NCBI GenBank assembly: GCA_014860845.1
Contig: JACZIY010000419.1
Location: forward strand, 1 to 7,376
DNA from: Anaerolineaceae bacterium
Lineage (GTDB): Bacteria > Chloroflexota > Anaerolineae > Anaerolineales > Anaerolineaceae
Direction of reading: 5' to 3'
Length of the DNA stretch: 7,376 bases
In this document: positions 5,932 to 7,376 of the stretch, piece by piece
How the letters are laid out: each line of letters opens with the position of its first letter
Position numbering within the stretch: position 1 is the first letter of the stretch
Translations under genes and position numbers: made by a program
Notes under the pieces: generated by a model
What the model was told of the DNA's origin: nothing
Databases searched by the model: none
What the model saw: the letters and a program-made list of their open reading frames with translations, nothing else

Positions 5932-7376
5932 ATGAACGATCAACAGGTAATTTTCTCCATGGTGCGAGTGGGCAAAGTCGTCCCACCCAGCAATCGCCAG
6001 ATTCTGCGCGACATTTCGCTCGGGTTTTATTACGGCGCCAAAATCGGCGTCCTGGGCTTGAATGGAGCGGGCAAGAGTACGCTGCTGCGCATCATCGCTG
6101 GCAAGGATCAGGACTATATAGGAGAGGTAACTTTTTCCAAAGGCTATACCATTGGCATGCTGGATCAGGAACCCGATTTAGATAATAACAAAACCGTCAA
6201 AGAAGTGGTGGAAGAGGCGGTTACCCCCATCATCAGGAAATTAAAAGAGTTTGATGAAATCAACAACCAGTTTGCCGAGCCGGATGCCGACTTCGATGCG
6301 CTGATCGCGAAGCAGGGACGCCTGCAGGAGGAACTTGATCGGGTGGAGGCCTGGACGTTGGATAGCCGCTTGCAAATGGCCATGGATGCCCTGCGCTGCC
6401 CTCCTGGCGATACACCCGTCAAAGTACTCTCTGGCGGTGAACGTCGTCGTGTGGCACTCACCCGTCTGTTGCTGACCGAGCCTGACATCTTGCTGCTGGA
6501 CGAGCCTACCAATCACCTGGATGCCGAATCCGTTGCCTGGTTGGAACATCACCTGCAGCAATATCGCGGTACGGTCATCGCTGTCACACATGATCGTTAT
6601 TTTCTGGATAATGTTGCTGGCTGGATCCTGGAGCTGGATCGCGGCCATGGAATCCCCTGGCGAGGCAATTATACCTCCTGGCTGGAACAGAAACAGGATC
6701 GCCTGGCAGTGGAGGAAAAATCCGAGTCCAAACGCCAACGTACCCTGCAGCGCGAACTGGAATGGATTCGCATGTCTCCCAAAGCGCGCCAATCAAAAGG
6801 CAAGGCACGTGTTACCGCCTATGAACGCCTGCTCAGCCAGGAAGTTGACCAGTATCGTGGCGAGCAGGAAATCTACATTCCACCGGGTGAACGCCTGGGC
6901 AATGTGGTTTTTGAGTTCAAAAATCTCAACAAGGCCTATGGTGAACGATTGTTGATCGATAACTTTACAGCCGCCATCCCACCCGGTAGCATTGTGGGTG
7001 TGATTGGTCCGAACGGTGCTGGCAAGACCACGTTGCTACGCATGATCACCGGTCAGGAAGAGCCCGATAGCGGATCGATCCGCATTGGTGAAACCGTCAA
7101 CCTGGCCTATGTTGACCAGAGCCGTGATTCCCTGAACGGTGAAAATAACATCTGGCAGGAGATCAGTGAAGGTGTGGATACGCTTACATTGGGAACCCGC
7201 AAGATCAATTCACGTGCTTATGTGGCGTCGTTCAACTTCACCGGATCGGATCAACAGAAACAGGTCAATATGCTATCAGGTGGCGAGCGCAATCGCGTGC
7301 ACCTGGCTAAAGTGCTCAAACTCGGAGCGAATGTCATTCTGCTGGATGAGCCGACCAATGATCTGGACGTGAATAC
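5932..7376 (+). CDS. ettA: energy-dependent translational throttle protein EttA (ABC-F), 3' end missing
   Basis: The first 481 codons of an ABC-F protein very like E. coli EttA (555 residues); about 75-80 residues lie beyond the right edge. EttA binds the ribosomal E site and, depending on the ATP/ADP ratio, gates the first steps of elongation. It has two ATPase domains and no membrane part. Domain 1 shows Walker A GLNGAGKS (42-49), signature LSGGE (166-170), Walker B ILLLDE (186-191) and the switch His220. The arm insertion is near 94-140. The tRNA-contacting linker follows IPWRGNYTSWLEQK and runs to about 325, including the conserved RQSKGKAR (286-293). Domain 2 has Walker A GPNGAGKT (359-366), LSGGE (448-452) and Walker B ending at E473. 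The N-terminal RVGKVVPP is the EttA hallmark that separates it from Uup, YheS or resistance ABC-F proteins. The ATG at 5932 follows GAGGTGA (5921-5927). Confidence 0.96.
   Translation, partial: MNDQQVIFSMVRVGKVVPPSNRQILRDISLGFYYGAKIGVLGLNGAGKSTLLRIIAGKDQDYIGEVTFSKGYTIGMLDQEPDLDNNKTVKEVVEEAVTPIIRKLKEFDEINNQFAEPDADFDALIAKQGRLQEELDRVEAWTLDSRLQMAMDALRCPPGDTPVKVLSGGERRRVALTRLLLTEPDILLLDEPTNHLDAESVAWLEHHLQQYRGTVIAVTHDRYFLDNVAGWILELDRGHGIPWRGNYTSWLEQKQDRLAVEEKSESKRQRTLQRELEWIRMSPKARQSKGKARVTAYERLLSQEVDQYRGEQEIYIPPGERLGNVVFEFKNLNKAYGERLLIDNFTAAIPPGSIVGVIGPNGAGKTTLLRMITGQEEPDSGSIRIGETVNLAYVDQSRDSLNGENNIWQEISEGVDTLTLGTRKINSRAYVASFNFTGSDQQKQVNMLSGGERNRVHLAKVLKLGANVILLDEPTNDLDVN

Noticed and set aside
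6241..6792. 183-codon minus-strand frame inside ettA
   Set aside because: ettA is clear in the plus strand across this region; the antisense translation shows no motif.

Overview
The window looks like chromosomal DNA of a bacterium of moderate GC content with short intergenic gaps. It holds two cut-off genes at the ends and six further protein genes or candidates. No rRNA, tRNA, insertion sequence, phage gene or CRISPR array is visible. The overall style (ABC-2 exporter pair, EttA, SurE, a CYP51-like P450, AAGGAG-type ribosome binding sites) reminds me of Chloroflexota (Anaerolineae). That placement is an impression from protein style, not something proven here.

Layout. Positions 1-1287, plus strand: the C-terminal end of an ABC-transporter ATPase, its six-helix ABC-2 permease (TAATG stop/start overlap) and a 47-residue single-span membrane protein with its own ribosome binding site. 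Positions 1443-1769: an unrecognised 108-residue protein. Positions 1770-2235: a 466-base gene-poor stretch with a perfect 20-bp-arm inverted repeat, a second imperfect hairpin and a weak terminator-like hairpin. Positions 2236-3555: a soluble cytochrome P450 with all core motifs. Positions 3561-3590: a strong bidirectional terminator shared with surE, which runs on the minus strand (3596-4423). surE and the next gene are divergent across about 180 bases carrying a recognisable promoter in each direction. Positions 4605-5789: a membrane-anchored protein with an HExxH...E zinc-peptidase signature. Positions 5790-5931: a leader with a candidate promoter and two hairpins. From 5932 to the right edge: ettA, an ABC-F translation factor cut off about 75-80 residues before its expected end.

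How the genes work together. Only the ATPase/permease pair, perhaps with the small membrane protein, forms a clear functional unit: an ABC-2 exporter of unknown substrate. The others appear to be separate transcription units: a monooxygenase of unknown substrate, a nucleotide phosphatase, a putative extracytoplasmic metallopeptidase and a ribosome-associated ATPase. I see no sign that they form one new system. The most worthwhile leads are the CYP51-like P450 with a conventional acid/Thr pair, the unclassified anchored metallopeptidase, the long perfect palindrome with the RNA-like stretch after it, and the structured ettA leader.
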